A stretch of DNA of 16,401 bases, taken from assembly GCF_964021735.1 (NCBI RefSeq), contig NZ_CAXIBN010000064.1, positions 1-16,401 of the forward strand. The letters run 5' to 3'. Positions 8,084-15,371 of the stretch are shown in pieces. This DNA comes from Wocania_A sp964021735 (GTDB taxonomy: Bacteria > Bacteroidota > Bacteroidia > Flavobacteriales > Flavobacteriaceae). Made by a program: the position numbers and the translations under genes. The number at the start of each line of letters is the position of its first letter. The stretch's first letter is position 1. The notes beneath the pieces are model-generated. The model had not been told where the DNA came from and searched no databases. It saw only the letters and a program-made list of their open reading frames with translations.

Positions 8084-8091
8084 CAAAAATA
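8084..8091 (-). promoter_or_regulatory. Candidate -7 element for the menB operon
   Basis: On the minus strand this reads TATTTTTG, an exact match to the Bacteroidota -7 consensus TAnnTTTG, 15 bases before the menB ATG. No clear TTTG -33 box lies at the usual distance, and the leader would be very short. The 54-base divergent gap must also hold the C1 peptidase promoter; TATATTTTAG at 8073-8082 on the plus strand is a weaker candidate for that. Confidence 0.35.
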
Positions 8092-8122
8092 AATTTTATT
8101 TCATTAAAACACTTATTTCATC

Positions 8123-9229
8123 ATGAAAAATAGTATTTCAATTTTCATTTTAGCTTTTGTTTCACTTGTAAGTTTTTCTCAATCTTATGAATTTGAAACT
8201 ATAATAGATATAGAAACTACCGATGTTATTAGCCAAGGAAGCACAGGAACATGCTGGAGTTTTTCGACTTCATCATTTTTAGAAAGTGAAATAATACGCA
8301 TTACAGGTAAAAAAATTGATTTGTCTGAAATGTACACCGTTCGCAATACTTACCCTAAAAAAGCATGGAATTATATGATGCGACAAGGAAAAGCTCAATT
8401 TAGCGAAGGTGGATTAGCACACGATGTTATTAATAGTGTAGCCGATTATGGTTTAGTACCAAACGATGCCTATTCTGGCTTAGAAGCCAATGTGTCAAGA
8501 CACAATCACTCAGAAATGATAGCTGTTTTAAAAGGGTTATTAGATGTTTATATAGATAATCCTGGTCGTCTACTATCGCCAAAGTGGAAACAGGTAACTG
8601 AAAGTGTGCTAGATATTTACCTCGGTAAAAACATATCAACTTTTAATTATGATGGCGTGCAGTATACTCCCAAATCATTTTTAGAAATGACAAAAATAAA
8701 CCCGAAAGATTACATAAGCATTACATCGTTTTCCCATGAACCCTACAATTCAAACTTCATATTAAATATTCCAGATAATTTTTCCAACGGTTCGTTTTTA
8801 AATGTAAAGCTGGATGATTTAGTTGCTATTACAAATAAAGCCCTAAAAGCAGGTTACACTGTTGAATTAGATTGCGATGTAAGTGAAAAAACCTTTTCAT
8901 CAAAACATGGTTTAGCAGTTATACCGAAAGATGAGAATAGTAAACTAGATGCCCTAATAAAGGTGTTACCAGAAAAAGATATTACACAAACCTTAAGACA
9001 ACAAGAGTTTGAAAATTATAATACTACTGATGACCATTTGATGCACATAACAGGTATGCTTAAAGACCAAAATGGAACTACTTATTATAAAGTAAAAAAT
9101 TCTTGGGGTAAAAATTCTGAACGTGTCGCTAACGATGGATACATTTATATGAGTGAAGCATATTTTAGATTAAAAACAATTTCTATAATGGTACATAAAG
9201 ATGTTGTTCCTGAAACAATATTGGATTAA
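8123..9229 (+). CDS. Secreted papain-like (C1) cysteine peptidase
   Basis: The 368-residue product starts with a signal peptide (residues 1 to about 20, ending FSQ). The catalytic set of the C1 family is intact: oxyanion Q38 and nucleophile C44 in QGSTGTCWSFS (38-48), H308 in DDHLMHITG, and N326 in KNSWG. The order Cys, His, Asn and the long insertion between them resemble the C1B bleomycin hydrolase/aminopeptidase C branch. Unlike those cytoplasmic enzymes it has an export signal and is about 80-100 residues shorter, so it probably works in the periplasm or outside the cell. Substrate is unknown; aminopeptidase or endopeptidase activity cannot be told apart here. The gene stands alone on the plus strand, divergent from menB. 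No good terminator hairpin follows it. Confidence 0.9.
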   Translation: MKNSISIFILAFVSLVSFSQSYEFETIIDIETTDVISQGSTGTCWSFSTSSFLESEIIRITGKKIDLSEMYTVRNTYPKKAWNYMMRQGKAQFSEGGLAHDVINSVADYGLVPNDAYSGLEANVSRHNHSEMIAVLKGLLDVYIDNPGRLLSPKWKQVTESVLDIYLGKNISTFNYDGVQYTPKSFLEMTKINPKDYISITSFSHEPYNSNFILNIPDNFSNGSFLNVKLDDLVAITNKALKAGYTVELDCDVSEKTFSSKHGLAVIPKDENSKLDALIKVLPEKDITQTLRQQEFENYNTTDDHLMHITGMLKDQNGTTYYKVKNSWGKNSERVANDGYIYMSEAYFRLKTISIMVHKDVVPETILD

Positions 9230-9357
9230 ATTTCTTGGGATAAAAATATTTTAACAAAATAAGTAGAAGTACGTATTGTTTTGTAGTCTTTTATTTATTA
9301 GTTTTGTATATAAATATAATTTAATCGTTAAAATTAGCATTTAAACTTGTTTTTTTG

Positions 9358-9364
9358 TATTTTG
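9358..9364 (+). promoter_or_regulatory. Candidate promoter of the small membrane protein gene
   Basis: TATTTTG, preceded by a T-run and TTG, resembles the Bacteroidota TAnnTTTG element with one base less between TA and TTTG. It lies 23 bases upstream of the ATG at 9388, giving a short leader. The same T-run/TAT/TTTT layout occurs upstream of the OmpA lipoprotein gene and the UPF0173 gene. Confidence 0.35.
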
Positions 9365-9387
9365 CCGATAAATTAACCCCAAGTACC

Positions 9388-9564
9388 ATGTTATTAACAA
9401 TTACTATTTCAATTTCTACATTAGTCGCCATAAATTTTTTATTGCTAAAGTTTAGCAGTAATAAGATTAATAGAACACCAAAAGCAACCAAAAAACCAAT
9501 AGTTTTTAGACCAACTATTGCTTTAGAACATGAATCTGGAAAGCTCGCTCCTACTGGTAGCTAA
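9388..9564 (+). CDS. Small single-pass membrane protein, 58 aa
   Basis: A short gene in the gap between the C1 peptidase and ung. The product has one hydrophobic segment (residues 1 to about 21), then KFSSNKINRTPKATKKP, a basic stretch that should stay in the cytoplasm, and ends in GKLAPTGS. The layout suggests an N-out, C-in anchored microprotein; an uncleaved signal anchor is more likely than a secreted product. I chose ATG at 9388 because a promoter-like element overlaps the alternative upstream TTG (9355). No function is recognised. The stop is 16 bases from the ung stop (convergent). I recall similar short anchor proteins in flavobacteria but cannot name a family. Real coding status rests on the coherent membrane segment plus basic tail and on the promoter. 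Confidence 0.6.
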   Translation: MLLTITISISTLVAINFLLLKFSSNKINRTPKATKKPIVFRPTIALEHESGKLAPTGS

Positions 9565-9580
9565 TTAGTATATTTGATTT

Positions 9581-10246
9581 TTACCAAGCAATTTTTTTTT
9601 TGCCTTTTTGCTCAAAAAGCAAATTTACTTTACTAAAATGCTTATTGCCAAACCAATACCCCCTATTAGCACTCAAAGGAGATGGATGTCCTGACTCTAA
9701 TACATGATGCTTTTCCTTATTAATTAGTTTTACTTTTTGTTTTGCAAAACCTCCCCACAGTAAAAAAACAACACCTTCTTTTTTATCACTTATTATTTTT
9801 ATTACCGCATCGGTAAAATTTTCCCATCCCTTTTTTTGATGACTACCAGCTTGATGAGCTCTAACTGTTAATGTCGCATTTAATAATAAAACCCCTTGAT
9901 TAGCCCAACGCAATAGATTACCACTTTTAGGATATGGAATTCCTAAATCTGTCTCTATCTCTTTAAAAATATTAATTAATGATGGAGGGTGTGCCATATT
10001 ATCATTAACAGAAAAACACAAGCCATTAGCTTGACCAACTCCATGGTATGGATCTTGACCAATTATTACAACTTTAACATCTTTAAAATGGCAATGATTG
10101 AATGCGTTAAAAATTTGGTTTCCAGGAGGAAAACAAGTTTGTGTTTTATATTCAGTTTTAACAAAATTAGTTAAACTATTAAAATAAGGCTTATCAAATT
10201 CTCTTTGTAAATAGGGTTTCCAACTTTCGTGTATGTCTACTTTCAT
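9581..10246 (-). CDS. ung: Uracil-DNA glycosylase, family 1
   Basis: Removes uracil from DNA, starting base excision repair. All family 1 motifs are present: GQDPYHG (63-69) with water-activating D65, the NGLCFSV uracil pocket (75-81), LLNATLTVRAHQAGSH (121-136) with uracil-specific N123, and HPSPLSANRG (187-196) with H187 and the minor-groove leucine loop. The 221 residues are close to the E. coli enzyme (229). It is a cytoplasmic housekeeping enzyme. It runs convergent to the small membrane protein gene and divergent from the YfcC-type carrier, with a 62-base gap. No clear promoter element was found in that gap on the minus strand. Confidence 0.98.
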   Translation of the reverse strand: MKVDIHESWKPYLQREFDKPYFNSLTNFVKTEYKTQTCFPPGNQIFNAFNHCHFKDVKVVIIGQDPYHGVGQANGLCFSVNDNMAHPPSLINIFKEIETDLGIPYPKSGNLLRWANQGVLLLNATLTVRAHQAGSHQKKGWENFTDAVIKIISDKKEGVVFLLWGGFAKQKVKLINKEKHHVLESGHPSPLSANRGYWFGNKHFSKVNLLFEQKGKKKIAW

Positions 10247-10308
10247 TTCTAATGTTTCTAAAAAACACTAAAATATTACTATCTTTCGTCTAAATAAAAT
10301 ATACAGGA

Positions 10309-11802
10309 TTGAAAAAAATAAAATTTCCAACCGCCCAAACTATACTTCTAATAATTGCTGGTTTAGTTGCTATTTTAACATGGCTAGTTCCTTCAGGAAA
10401 ATACGACTCTTTATCGTATAACAAAGCTGAAAACACGTTTACCAAAACAAGTTTAAGCAAAACTGTAACATTAGCTGCAACTCAAGAAACTTTAGATGAT
10501 CTTGAAATTAAAATTCCATTAGATAAATTCACAAATGGTGATATTTGGAAACCTATAAGTATTCCTAATACTTATAAAGAAGTTAAAGCGTCTCCGCAAG
10601 GTGTAACTGCATTTATAAAATCGCCCATAAAAGGAATAATAGAAGGTGCTGATATTATTTTTTTAGTATTAATTATTGGTGGTTTAATTGGTATTATAAA
10701 TTATACAGGTGCTTTTGATGCCGGTATTTCTTGGTTAGCAGAAACATTAAAAGGCAATGAATACATCTTAATTATTCTAGTTACTGGGCTAATAGCTGCT
10801 GGAGGTACTACATTTGGTTTAGCTGAAGAAACTATAGCCTTCTACCCCATACTTATACCAATATTTTTAGCGGCTAAATATGATGCTATAGTTCCATTGG
10901 CTTGTATTTATATTGGTTCAACTATTGGTACTATGTGTTCTACAACTAATCCTTTTAGTGCTATTATTGCATCAGATGCTGCTGGTATTAATTGGACAAC
11001 GGGAATTACTGGAAGATTTGTTATGTTAGGCTTAGGAACACTTATTTGTATCCTATATATTATTAGGTATGCGCAGCGTGTAAAAAAAGACCCAACAAAG
11101 TCGATTATTTATGATCAAAAAGAAGACATTGAAAAACATTTTGGTAGCACTACAAACGCTACTTTAAAATTAACCACTCGATTACGTTTTATTCTTTTTA
11201 TTTTTATCTCGTGCTTTATTGTTATGATATATGGCGTTTCTCAATTAGAATGGTGGTTTATAGAAATGACTGTAGTCTTTTTGGTAGGGGCAATTGCTAT
11301 AGGTGTTATTGGGAAAATAAAAGAGCACAATTTTGTTGATGTTTTTGTAAAAGGTGCTGGAGATTTATTAGGAGTAGCAATAATTATAGGAATTGCTAGA
11401 GGCGTTACCATAATTATGAATGATGGACAAATTAGTGATACGCTTTTGTACTATGCTAGTAATACCACCAATGGTATGAATAAAGGCATATTTATTAATG
11501 CGATGTTATATATTTATGGGGGTTTATCATTCTTTATTCCTTCGTCTTCAGGTATGGCAGTATTAACAATGCCTATAATGTCTCCTTTGGCAGATGGTGT
11601 TGGTATAGGACGAGAAATGATTGTAAACGCCTATCAATACGGTATGGGTTTATTCGCATTTATTAATCCAACAGGATTAATTTTAGCATCTTTAGCAATT
11701 GTAAAAGTTGGCTATAACAAATGGCTGAAATTTGTAATGCCATTAGTAATTATTTTGTTATTGTTTACCATGCTCGTTTTAACAATTTCTGTTTATATCT
11801 AA
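10309..11802 (+). CDS. YfcC/DcuC-family membrane carrier (TTG start)
   Basis: The 497-residue polytopic protein is of the PF03606 type (C4-dicarboxylate anaerobic carrier, YfcC/ArcD-like). There is an early hydrophobic helix (about 9-27), a roughly 80-residue extracytoplasmic loop (about 29-110), then many helices. The conserved half-site segments are GGTTFGLAEETIAFYPIL (165-182) and STTNPFSAIIASDA (211-224) in the first half, and FFIPSSSGMAVLTMP followed by YGMGLFAFINPTG in the second. The family includes basic amino acid/antiporter and C4-dicarboxylate carriers; substrate cannot be assigned from sequence alone. The start is TTG at 10309: the next upstream in-frame codon that matters is a stop at 10291, no ATG lies between them, and KKIKFPTAQT is a typical N-terminus. 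TATCTTTC at 10280-10287 is a weak -7 candidate. The gene ends 2 bases from the holA stop (convergent). Confidence 0.9.
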   Translation: MKKIKFPTAQTILLIIAGLVAILTWLVPSGKYDSLSYNKAENTFTKTSLSKTVTLAATQETLDDLEIKIPLDKFTNGDIWKPISIPNTYKEVKASPQGVTAFIKSPIKGIIEGADIIFLVLIIGGLIGIINYTGAFDAGISWLAETLKGNEYILIILVTGLIAAGGTTFGLAEETIAFYPILIPIFLAAKYDAIVPLACIYIGSTIGTMCSTTNPFSAIIASDAAGINWTTGITGRFVMLGLGTLICILYIIRYAQRVKKDPTKSIIYDQKEDIEKHFGSTTNATLKLTTRLRFILFIFISCFIVMIYGVSQLEWWFIEMTVVFLVGAIAIGVIGKIKEHNFVDVFVKGAGDLLGVAIIIGIARGVTIIMNDGQISDTLLYYASNTTNGMNKGIFINAMLYIYGGLSFFIPSSSGMAVLTMPIMSPLADGVGIGREMIVNAYQYGMGLFAFINPTGLILASLAIVKVGYNKWLKFVMPLVIILLLFTMLVLTISVYI

Positions 11803-11804
11803 AA

Positions 11805-12809
11805 TTAAGATAAAATTCTAAACAATAATTCCTTCAATAAATCTCCTTGAGGTACTGCGTTACTGCCAACACCTTTGCTTTTAACATCAAACTCACGCAA
11901 TACAGAAACAATGGTACTTACGTTTCGCATAGGATAGTTTCTTGCAGCAGTAATATATTCGTTAACAAAATAAGGATTTACTTTTAAAGCCGATGCTACA
12001 CTACGTGGCGATTTATCTTTCAAACCATGAAAATGAAGTAATTGCGAGAAAAAATTGAATAATAAAGATACTGTTACTACCATAGGATTGTCCTTTGGGT
12101 TTTCAGCAAAATAGTTAATTATTTGATGCGCTTTAACTGCATTTTTTTCGCCAATGGCTTTTCGTAATTCGAAATTATTAAAATCCTTACTAATACCTAT
12201 ATTTTCTTCAATAACTTCTGGTGTTATTTGGCTACCAGAAGGTAAAATAATTTGAAGCTTCTCTAATTCGTTATTAATTTTACTTAAATCGGTTCCTAAA
12301 AACTCAACCAGCATTTGTGCTGCTTTTGGAGAGATGGTATATTTTTTTGGTGATAAAACACGACGAATCCAATCGGCTACCTGATTTTCGTAAAGCTTTT
12401 TACTTTCGTAAACTATCCCCGTTTTTTTTAACGTTTTATATAAAGCTTTACGTTTGTCAATCTTTTTATATTTATAATTAAAAACTAAAACGGTTGTAGG
12501 TTGTGGGTTTTCTGCATAAGAAACCAATTTTTCGATAGTACGTGATAAATCCTGGGCTTCTTTTACAATAACAACCTGTCGTTCTGCCATCATGGGGTAA
12601 CGCTTTGCATTCCCCACAATATCATCTATGGATACATCGCGTCCATATAAAACCATTTGATTGAACCCCTTTTCTTCTTCTAAAAGTACATTATCTTCAA
12701 TAAAATCTGAAATCTTATCAATATAATAAGGCTCCTCACCCATTAAAAAGTAAATAGGCTTTAAATTTTTGTTTTTTATATCGGTTACTAATTGTTTGAC
12801 TTCGTCCAT
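11805..12809 (-). CDS. holA: DNA polymerase III subunit delta
   Basis: Delta opens the beta sliding clamp within the clamp-loader complex at the replication fork. The 334 residues compare with 343 in E. coli. The N-terminal AAA+-like domain shows KPIYFLMGEEPYYID (17-31), the typical delta replacement for a Walker A site, then the GFNQMVLYGRDVS strand, AKRYPMMAERQVVIVKEA and a TTVLVFNYKYKKIDKRKALYK segment. The C-terminal collar domain covers about 215-334 and ends in PQGDLLKELLFRIL, common to bacterial deltas. It is cytoplasmic. It runs convergent to the carrier gene with only 2 bases between stops, and divergent from the HsdR-N-like gene with 26 bases between starts. The ATG at 12809 matches a typical N-terminus. 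Confidence 0.94.
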   Translation of the reverse strand: MDEVKQLVTDIKNKNLKPIYFLMGEEPYYIDKISDFIEDNVLLEEEKGFNQMVLYGRDVSIDDIVGNAKRYPMMAERQVVIVKEAQDLSRTIEKLVSYAENPQPTTVLVFNYKYKKIDKRKALYKTLKKTGIVYESKKLYENQVADWIRRVLSPKKYTISPKAAQMLVEFLGTDLSKINNELEKLQIILPSGSQITPEVIEENIGISKDFNNFELRKAIGEKNAVKAHQIINYFAENPKDNPMVVTVSLLFNFFSQLLHFHGLKDKSPRSVASALKVNPYFVNEYITAARNYPMRNVSTIVSVLREFDVKSKGVGSNAVPQGDLLKELLFRILS

Positions 12810-12835
12810 TGAAAAAAAATCACCAAATTTGTGTA

Positions 12836-13282
12836 GTGCAAAAACTTAATTTCCCTACATATTCGTTTCGTTTCAAAAGTAGCGAAAATAAAATTTCTAT
12901 TTTCGATAGTATTCGCAAAAAATTTGTGATTTTACAACCCGAAGAATGGGTACGCCAACATTGTGTTCAATATTTAATGGAAGTAAAAAGATATCCAAAA
13001 TCTTTAATAAACGTTGAAAAAGAGCTCATTGTTAACGGTTTAAAGAAGCGATACGATATTGTAATTTATAATTCAAACGGAAGTATTCATCTAATTGTTG
13101 AGTGTAAATCGCCCACCATTACTGTTAACCAAAATACCTTCGATCAAATTGCACAGTATAATTTGGTGCTTAACGCTAGTTATTTAATGGTAACAAACGG
13201 ATTAAATCATTATTATTGCCAAATGGATTTTGAAAATGAACGCTATCAATTTTTAAAAGATATTCCAGATTATAATTTATGA
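12836..13282 (+). CDS. HsdR-N-like PD-(D/E)xK domain protein, 148 aa (GTG start)
   Basis: A small stand-alone version of the type I restriction enzyme R-subunit N-terminal domain (HSDR_N_2-like). With GTG at 12836 as start, the protein has EEWVRQH (36-42), KRYDIVIY with D74, IVECKSP with E89 and K91, and FDQIAQY with Q104, Q107 and Y108. Together these make a complete nuclease-type core. No helicase, methylase or specificity gene accompanies it. I recall this protein as widespread next to holA in flavobacteria, which suggests a housekeeping role rather than restriction. The frame opens further at TTG 12809, but that would overlap the holA start. The QKLNFPTYSFRFK N-terminus supports GTG, although the start is not certain. 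The 3' end overlaps the glycosyltransferase gene by ATGA, so the two are likely co-translated. Confidence 0.87.
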   Translation: MQKLNFPTYSFRFKSSENKISIFDSIRKKFVILQPEEWVRQHCVQYLMEVKRYPKSLINVEKELIVNGLKKRYDIVIYNSNGSIHLIVECKSPTITVNQNTFDQIAQYNLVLNASYLMVTNGLNHYYCQMDFENERYQFLKDIPDYNL

Positions 13283-14271
13283 AATTAGCCATCGTTATAC
13301 TAAATTGGAACGGAAGAAAACTATTGGAACAGTTTTTACCTTCGGTTATTGAGCATTCTTCTAGCGAAGCTAACGTTTACATTGCTGATAATGCCTCGAC
13401 TGATGATTCGGTTTCTTTTATAAAAAGCACATTTCCATCAATTAAAATTATTCAAAATAAAGAAAATGGTGGGTATGCTAAAGGTTATAACGAGGCACTA
13501 AAAGACATTGACGCTGATGTGTTTTGCTTGTTGAATAGCGATGTTGAAGTTTCAAAAAATTGGCTCACTCCTATTATAGAAACCTTTAAAGCAGAATCAA
13601 ATACAGCCATAATTCAACCAAAATTATTGGATTATAAAAAGAAAGATTATTTTGAATATGCTGGTGCTGCTGGTGGTTTTATAGATAAATTTGGGTATCC
13701 GTATTGCCGTGGACGAATTTTTAATACCATTGAAAAAGATAATAATCAATACAATGATACTTCAGAAATATTTTGGGCATCAGGTGCGTGCTTATTTATA
13801 AGAAGCACTATTTTTAAAACATTAAACGGGTTTGATGAAGCTTTTTTTGCCCACATGGAAGAAATAGATTTATGTTGGCGTGCAAAAAACTTGGGTTATC
13901 ATATAAAATATGTTAGCGCATCTACAATTTATCATGTTGGTGGCGCTACACTTAGCAATACCAATCCTAAAAAAACCTTTCTTAATTTTAGAAATAGTTT
14001 ATTCGCCTTAACAAAAAATGCAAAAGGCAATATTTTCTTTTTAATAGTTACACGATTAATTTTAGATAGTATAGCAGGTATTAAGTTTTTATTCGAATTA
14101 AAATTTAAACACACTATTGCCATTGTTAAAGCACATTTTAGCTATTACGGACACTTAAGTTATTTGCTAAAACAACGAAAAACATTAAATCAATCCATAA
14201 AATATTACCAAAAAACATCCATAGTGTTTGAATATTTCGTAAATAATAAAAACAATTATGAAAGTTTATAA
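13279..14271 (+). CDS. Family 2 glycosyltransferase
   Basis: GT-A fold transferase, 330 residues, resembling the rhamnosyltransferase-like GT2 branch. The N-terminal strand is AIVILNWNG (4-12), then IADNASTDDS (35-44) for nucleotide binding, ENGGYAKGYNEAL (62-74) and LLNSDVEV (84-91) as the metal-binding DxD equivalent. The acceptor region is WASGACLFIRS (166-176) with HMEEIDLCWR (192-201), which supplies the catalytic acid. A hydrophobic stretch at about 251-275 and basic surroundings suggest membrane association. It probably uses a nucleotide sugar to build a surface glycan or glycolipid, but sugar and acceptor are not predictable. It follows the HsdR-N-like gene with a 4-base overlap. No other glycan genes lie nearby, so it is not in an obvious polysaccharide cluster. 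Confidence 0.95.
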   Translation: MKLAIVILNWNGRKLLEQFLPSVIEHSSSEANVYIADNASTDDSVSFIKSTFPSIKIIQNKENGGYAKGYNEALKDIDADVFCLLNSDVEVSKNWLTPIIETFKAESNTAIIQPKLLDYKKKDYFEYAGAAGGFIDKFGYPYCRGRIFNTIEKDNNQYNDTSEIFWASGACLFIRSTIFKTLNGFDEAFFAHMEEIDLCWRAKNLGYHIKYVSASTIYHVGGATLSNTNPKKTFLNFRNSLFALTKNAKGNIFFLIVTRLILDSIAGIKFLFELKFKHTIAIVKAHFSYYGHLSYLLKQRKTLNQSIKYYQKTSIVFEYFVNNKNNYESL

Positions 14272-14274
14272 ATA

Positions 14275-14295
14275 GTTAGCAAAAGTTTTGTTAAC
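14275..14295. repeat. Inverted repeat after the glycosyltransferase gene
   Basis: GTTAGCAA and TTGTTAAC pair over 8 positions, including one G-T pair, around an AAGTT loop, starting 3 bases after the glycosyltransferase stop. No T-run follows, so it would be a poor terminator. It also lies about 27 bases upstream of the OmpA gene -7 candidate and could be an operator. Confidence 0.3.
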
Positions 14296-14321
14296 AATGC
14301 CACAATCATCGGTTTTTTATA

Positions 14322-14329
14322 TACTTTTG
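14322..14329 (+). promoter_or_regulatory. Candidate promoter -7 element of the OmpA lipoprotein gene
   Basis: TACTTTTG is an exact TAnnTTTG match, preceded by a T-run, 40 bases before the ATG at 14370. It predicts a leader of roughly 35 bases. The nearest TTTG upstream (14287-14290) is farther than the usual -33 spacing, so only the -7 half is well supported. Confidence 0.5.
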
Positions 14330-14369
14330 CGTAATCAACAAAAACAGGAAATTTAATCCATTATCAATT

Positions 14370-15209
14370 ATGAAAAAAGTTTTATTACTTAGCTTATCTG
14401 CTATTTTTCTACTAAGCTCATGCGTATCGAAAAAGCAATTCACAGACTTACAAGCAAAACAAAAGGAGACTCAAGATTTGTTAAATTCTGCAACCGTTAA
14501 ATTAAACTCATGTTTAGAAGACAGAGCAGCAGTAACTGCAAGAGCAACTGCTTTAGAAGAACAAATTGTAGATTTACGTAAAAACAATGACAACCTTCAA
14601 GTTTTATCTGCTAAAGGAGCAAGTAGTATAGAAAAAACACTTGAAAGTATTAAAGAAAAGGAACTTAAAATTACCCGTTTACAAGATGCACTTACCAAAA
14701 AAGATAGTGTAACATTGGCGTTGGTAACTAGCCTAAAACGCGAAGTTGGCATTAACGATCCAGATATAGAGGTAAACGTAGAAAAAGGTGTTGTGTTTAT
14801 CTCAATTGCCGATAAATTATTATTCCAAAGCGGAAGCTACAACGTAACCACTAGAGCTAAAGAAGTTTTAGCAAAAGTTGCTAAAGTTATAAATAGTAAA
14901 CCAGAATTTGAAGCTATGATTGAAGGTCATACAGACAGTAGATCGTACCAAAAAGGTGTACTTTTAGATAACTGGGATTTAAGTGTTAAGCGTTCTACAT
15001 CTATCATTCGTGTATTGCAGGAGCTTGGTGTAAATCCAGGACAATTAATTGCAGCTGGACGTAGTTCTTATGTGCCTTTAGTAGATAATGATACTGCAGA
15101 AAACAGAGCAAAAAACAGACGTACACGTGTTGTTGTTTTACCTAAGATCGATCAATTTTACGAAATGATTGAAAAAGAAATGAAAAACTTAGAAGCTGGT
15201 GGACAATAA
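14370..15209 (+). CDS. OmpA-family peptidoglycan-binding lipoprotein
   Basis: The 279-residue product has a lipoprotein signal ending LLSSC, with lipidated C18. A charged, probably coiled-coil region follows (about 22-125), rich in Ala, Leu, Glu and Lys. The OmpA C-terminal domain (about 135-260) shows ADKLLFQSGS (147-156), EGHTDSRS (185-192) with D189, DLSVKRS (203-209) with R208, and ENRAKNRRTRVVV (244-256). D189 and R208 match the peptidoglycan diaminopimelate contacts. There is no beta-barrel, so it should link the outer membrane to the cell wall like Pal. It is expressed alone: a promoter-like element precedes it and a strong terminator follows 20 bases after the stop. The Pal name is not used because no tol genes are nearby. 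Confidence 0.95.
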   Translation: MKKVLLLSLSAIFLLSSCVSKKQFTDLQAKQKETQDLLNSATVKLNSCLEDRAAVTARATALEEQIVDLRKNNDNLQVLSAKGASSIEKTLESIKEKELKITRLQDALTKKDSVTLALVTSLKREVGINDPDIEVNVEKGVVFISIADKLLFQSGSYNVTTRAKEVLAKVAKVINSKPEFEAMIEGHTDSRSYQKGVLLDNWDLSVKRSTSIIRVLQELGVNPGQLIAAGRSSYVPLVDNDTAENRAKNRRTRVVVLPKIDQFYEMIEKEMKNLEAGGQ

Positions 15210-15229
15210 TTAGCTTTCAATTATAATTT

Positions 15230-15260
15230 AAAAAGCCCGATTGAAAGATTGGGCTTTTTT
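15230..15260 (+). terminator. Strong intrinsic terminator of the OmpA lipoprotein gene
   Basis: AAAAAGCCCGATT, a GAAA tetraloop and GATTGGGCTTTTT make a 13-pair stem, including two G-T wobbles, ending in a T-run. It begins 20 bases after the stop. The flanking A-run also makes it a possible bidirectional terminator for the convergent gene at 15475-16245, although the structured element lies between them. Confidence 0.88.
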
Positions 15261-15285
15261 GTGTGGTAAATTTGTTTAAATATTA

Positions 15286-15371
15286 TGGCGTTACCCTATC
15301 GGGTCAGGCTTTCACTACTCGCTTCCTCCTATCGTTGGCGAGCTCAAACAAACCGTTCAATCCTTAACGCA
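15286..15371. repeat. Structured palindromic intergenic element
   Basis: The outer arms GCGTTA (15288-15293) and TAACGC (15365-15370) pair perfectly. Inside are a small hairpin ACCC/GGGT with loop TATC (15293-15304), an AGGcTT/AATCCT stem (15306-15311 with 15359-15364, one mismatch) and a hairpin CTCGC/GCGAG (15318-15342). The result is a branched fold of about 85 bases, clearly richer in GC than its surroundings. It resembles intergenic elements I recall from flavobacterial genomes (GGCGTTnCCC ... GGGTCGGGCT ... CCCTAACGC), but I cannot name it or prove copies elsewhere. It could be a recombination site, a mobile repeat or a structured RNA. The arms do not fit the strict integron attC core. 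Confidence 0.55.

Noticed and set aside
8430..8639. Minus-strand 69-residue frame antisense to the C1 peptidase
   Set aside because: No homology-like motif or promoter; the sense frame has a full catalytic set.
9230..9354. Terminator after the C1 peptidase gene
   Set aside because: The best pairing (ACAAAATA with TATTGTTTTGT) needs a 3-base bulge and has no T-run directly after it.
12836..13282. Part of a type I restriction system
   Set aside because: Only the small N-terminal-type domain is present; no methylase, specificity subunit or helicase lies nearby, and the neighbours are core genes.
15286..15371. Integron attC site
   Set aside because: The arms are GCGTTA/TAACGC with following bases that do not fit GTTRRRY and RYYYAAC, and no integrase is in the window.
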